A stretch of 64,000 bases of DNA from Actinopolyspora biskrensis. GTDB lineage: Bacteria; Actinomycetota; Actinomycetes; Mycobacteriales; Pseudonocardiaceae. Under the pieces are notes generated by a model. The model did no database searches. It was not told the origin of the DNA and saw only the letters and a list, made by a program, of their open reading frames with translations. Position 1 is the stretch's first letter, and every line of letters begins with the position of its first letter. Where the stretch lies: assembly GCF_013408175.1 (NCBI RefSeq), contig NZ_JACBYW010000003.1:248001-312000 (forward strand). The letters are read 5' to 3'. Below are positions 63,365-64,000 of this stretch, one piece after another. The position numbers were made by a program, and so were the translations under genes.

Positions 63365-64000
63365 TTAGTTCGCACCACCGGGTCCGGGGGCCCGGGAGTC
63401 CTGCTCCTCGGATCCGGACTCCTTCGAGCCCGTCCCCTCGGAACCGGTGTCCGCTCCCTCGCTCGCGATGTCCCGCACCTTGGGCAGCAGCTCGTCCTTG
63501 GTGATCGCCGTCAGGTAGATCGCCGCCACCCGGTGCCGACGATCCAGCACCACGGTCGCCGGGGTCGTGCTGCGCGGAAAACCGTCCAGGGCCAGCATGG
63601 CGCGCCCGGAGGGATCGAAGATCGACGGGTAGGTGATCCCGAAGTTGTCCACGAAGTCCCGCGCGGCGTCCCGGTTGTCCCTGACGTCGATGCCGAGCAG
63701 CTGAACCCCCTCGTCACCGAGGGAGTCCTGCACCGCCTGCAGATCCTCGGCCTCGGCCCTGCAAGGCGGACACCACGATCCCCAGATGTTGAGCACCACG
63801 GCCTCGCCCTCGAAGTCGGACAGCCGAATCCGCTCGTCCGACTTCTTCAGGGACTCGCCCTCGAGACCGGTCACCCGGCCGCGCTCGTCCGGCGGGTAGA
63901 ACAGCCTGGTCCTGCCTCCCGGGGAGACGAAGGTGAACTCCCCGTTGTCGGTCACCGCGTCCCCGTCGCCGCCCGCGCACCCGGACAGCAGACCGAGCAA
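63365..64000 (-). CDS. TlpA/ResA-type thioredoxin lipoprotein (5' end cut by window edge)
   Basis: About 211 residues visible, running off the right edge. LLSGC at the start is the end of a lipoprotein signal; the thioredoxin domain has NIWGSWCPPCRAEAE (Cys77, Cys80 in visible numbering) and the cis-Pro loop in STTPATVVLD. It reduces apocytochrome c Cys before haem attachment. Gap of 142 bases to ccdA. The C-terminal 30 residues are Ser/Gly/Glu-rich. Confidence 0.93.
   Translation of the reverse strand: MLGLLSGCAGGDGDAVTDNGEFTFVSPGGRTRLFYPPDERGRVTGLEGESLKKSDERIRLSDFEGEAVVLNIWGSWCPPCRAEAEDLQAVQDSLGDEGVQLLGIDVRDNRDAARDFVDNFGITYPSIFDPSGRAMLALDGFPRSTTPATVVLDRRHRVAAIYLTAITKDELLPKVRDIASEGADTGSEGTGSKESGSEEQDSRAPGPGGAN

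Overview
The window reads as chromosome of a high-GC, spore-forming type actinomycete, most likely of the Pseudonocardiales/Actinopolyspora group; the genus is an inference. Supporting signs are strong G/C third-position bias with many GTG and TTG starts, a BldC-type regulator, a conservon (cvn) signalling operon, a 14-gene nuo operon with actinobacterial subunit tails, a futalosine-independent menaquinone pathway, a System II (CcdA/ResB/CcsB/TlpA) cytochrome c maturation cluster, DUF3558 lipoprotein and WXG/ESX-like secreted proteins, and F420-type PPOX enzymes. Almost everything looks like core chromosome; the only mobile DNA I can support is a decayed IS200/IS605-type tnpB near 39.1-39.96 kb and a solitary element end at 50.3 kb.

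Layout. 1-1.76 kb: truncated alpha/beta hydrolase, PPOX oxidoreductase and two small hypotheticals. 2.1-7.4 kb: minus-strand conservon (sensor kinase, roadblock, DUF742, small GTPase). 8.2-10.2 kb: DUF485-ActP acetate symporter pair behind a structured leader. 10.2-18.5 kb: haloalkane dehalogenase-like hydrolase, tRNA-Tyr, YajQ, RfbA, HtpX, a carboxypeptidase-regulatory/YceI fusion, dimethylargininase with divergent AsnC regulator, and a sunset-domain membrane protein. 18.6-36.4 kb: a single minus-strand block, nuoA to nuoN followed by a polyprenyl diphosphate synthase. 36.6-39 kb: menJ and menG. 39-40 kb: tnpB wreck. 40-43.8 kb: inositol-phosphatase family enzyme, two poorly known genes and an orphan PaaC. 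43.8-52.6 kb: menF, a PqqD-like mini-protein, a broken VOC gene, a HAD phosphatase, a secreted M1 peptidase, then divergent menD and menE-menA. 52.7-56.7 kb: a small-membrane/coiled-coil/WXG/EspC-like/DUF3558 lipoprotein series without secretion machinery, then DUF4229. 57-64 kb: bldC, a tiny membrane protein, a 24-bp perfect hairpin, an EspI/MinD-like ATPase and the cytochrome c maturation operon running off the right edge.

How it fits together. Complex I (nuo) delivers electrons to menaquinone; GrcC makes the prenyl tail, MenF, MenD and MenE make the head group, MenA joins them, MenG methylates and MenJ partly saturates the tail; the ccs genes mature the cytochromes that take electrons from menaquinol. 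MenB, MenC and MenH are not in the window. ActP supplies acetate as carbon source. The conservon and BldC are developmental-type regulators. Start codons were chosen by Shine-Dalgarno position, stop-start overlap and family N-termini. Convergent gene pairs are repeatedly separated by strong stem-loops.
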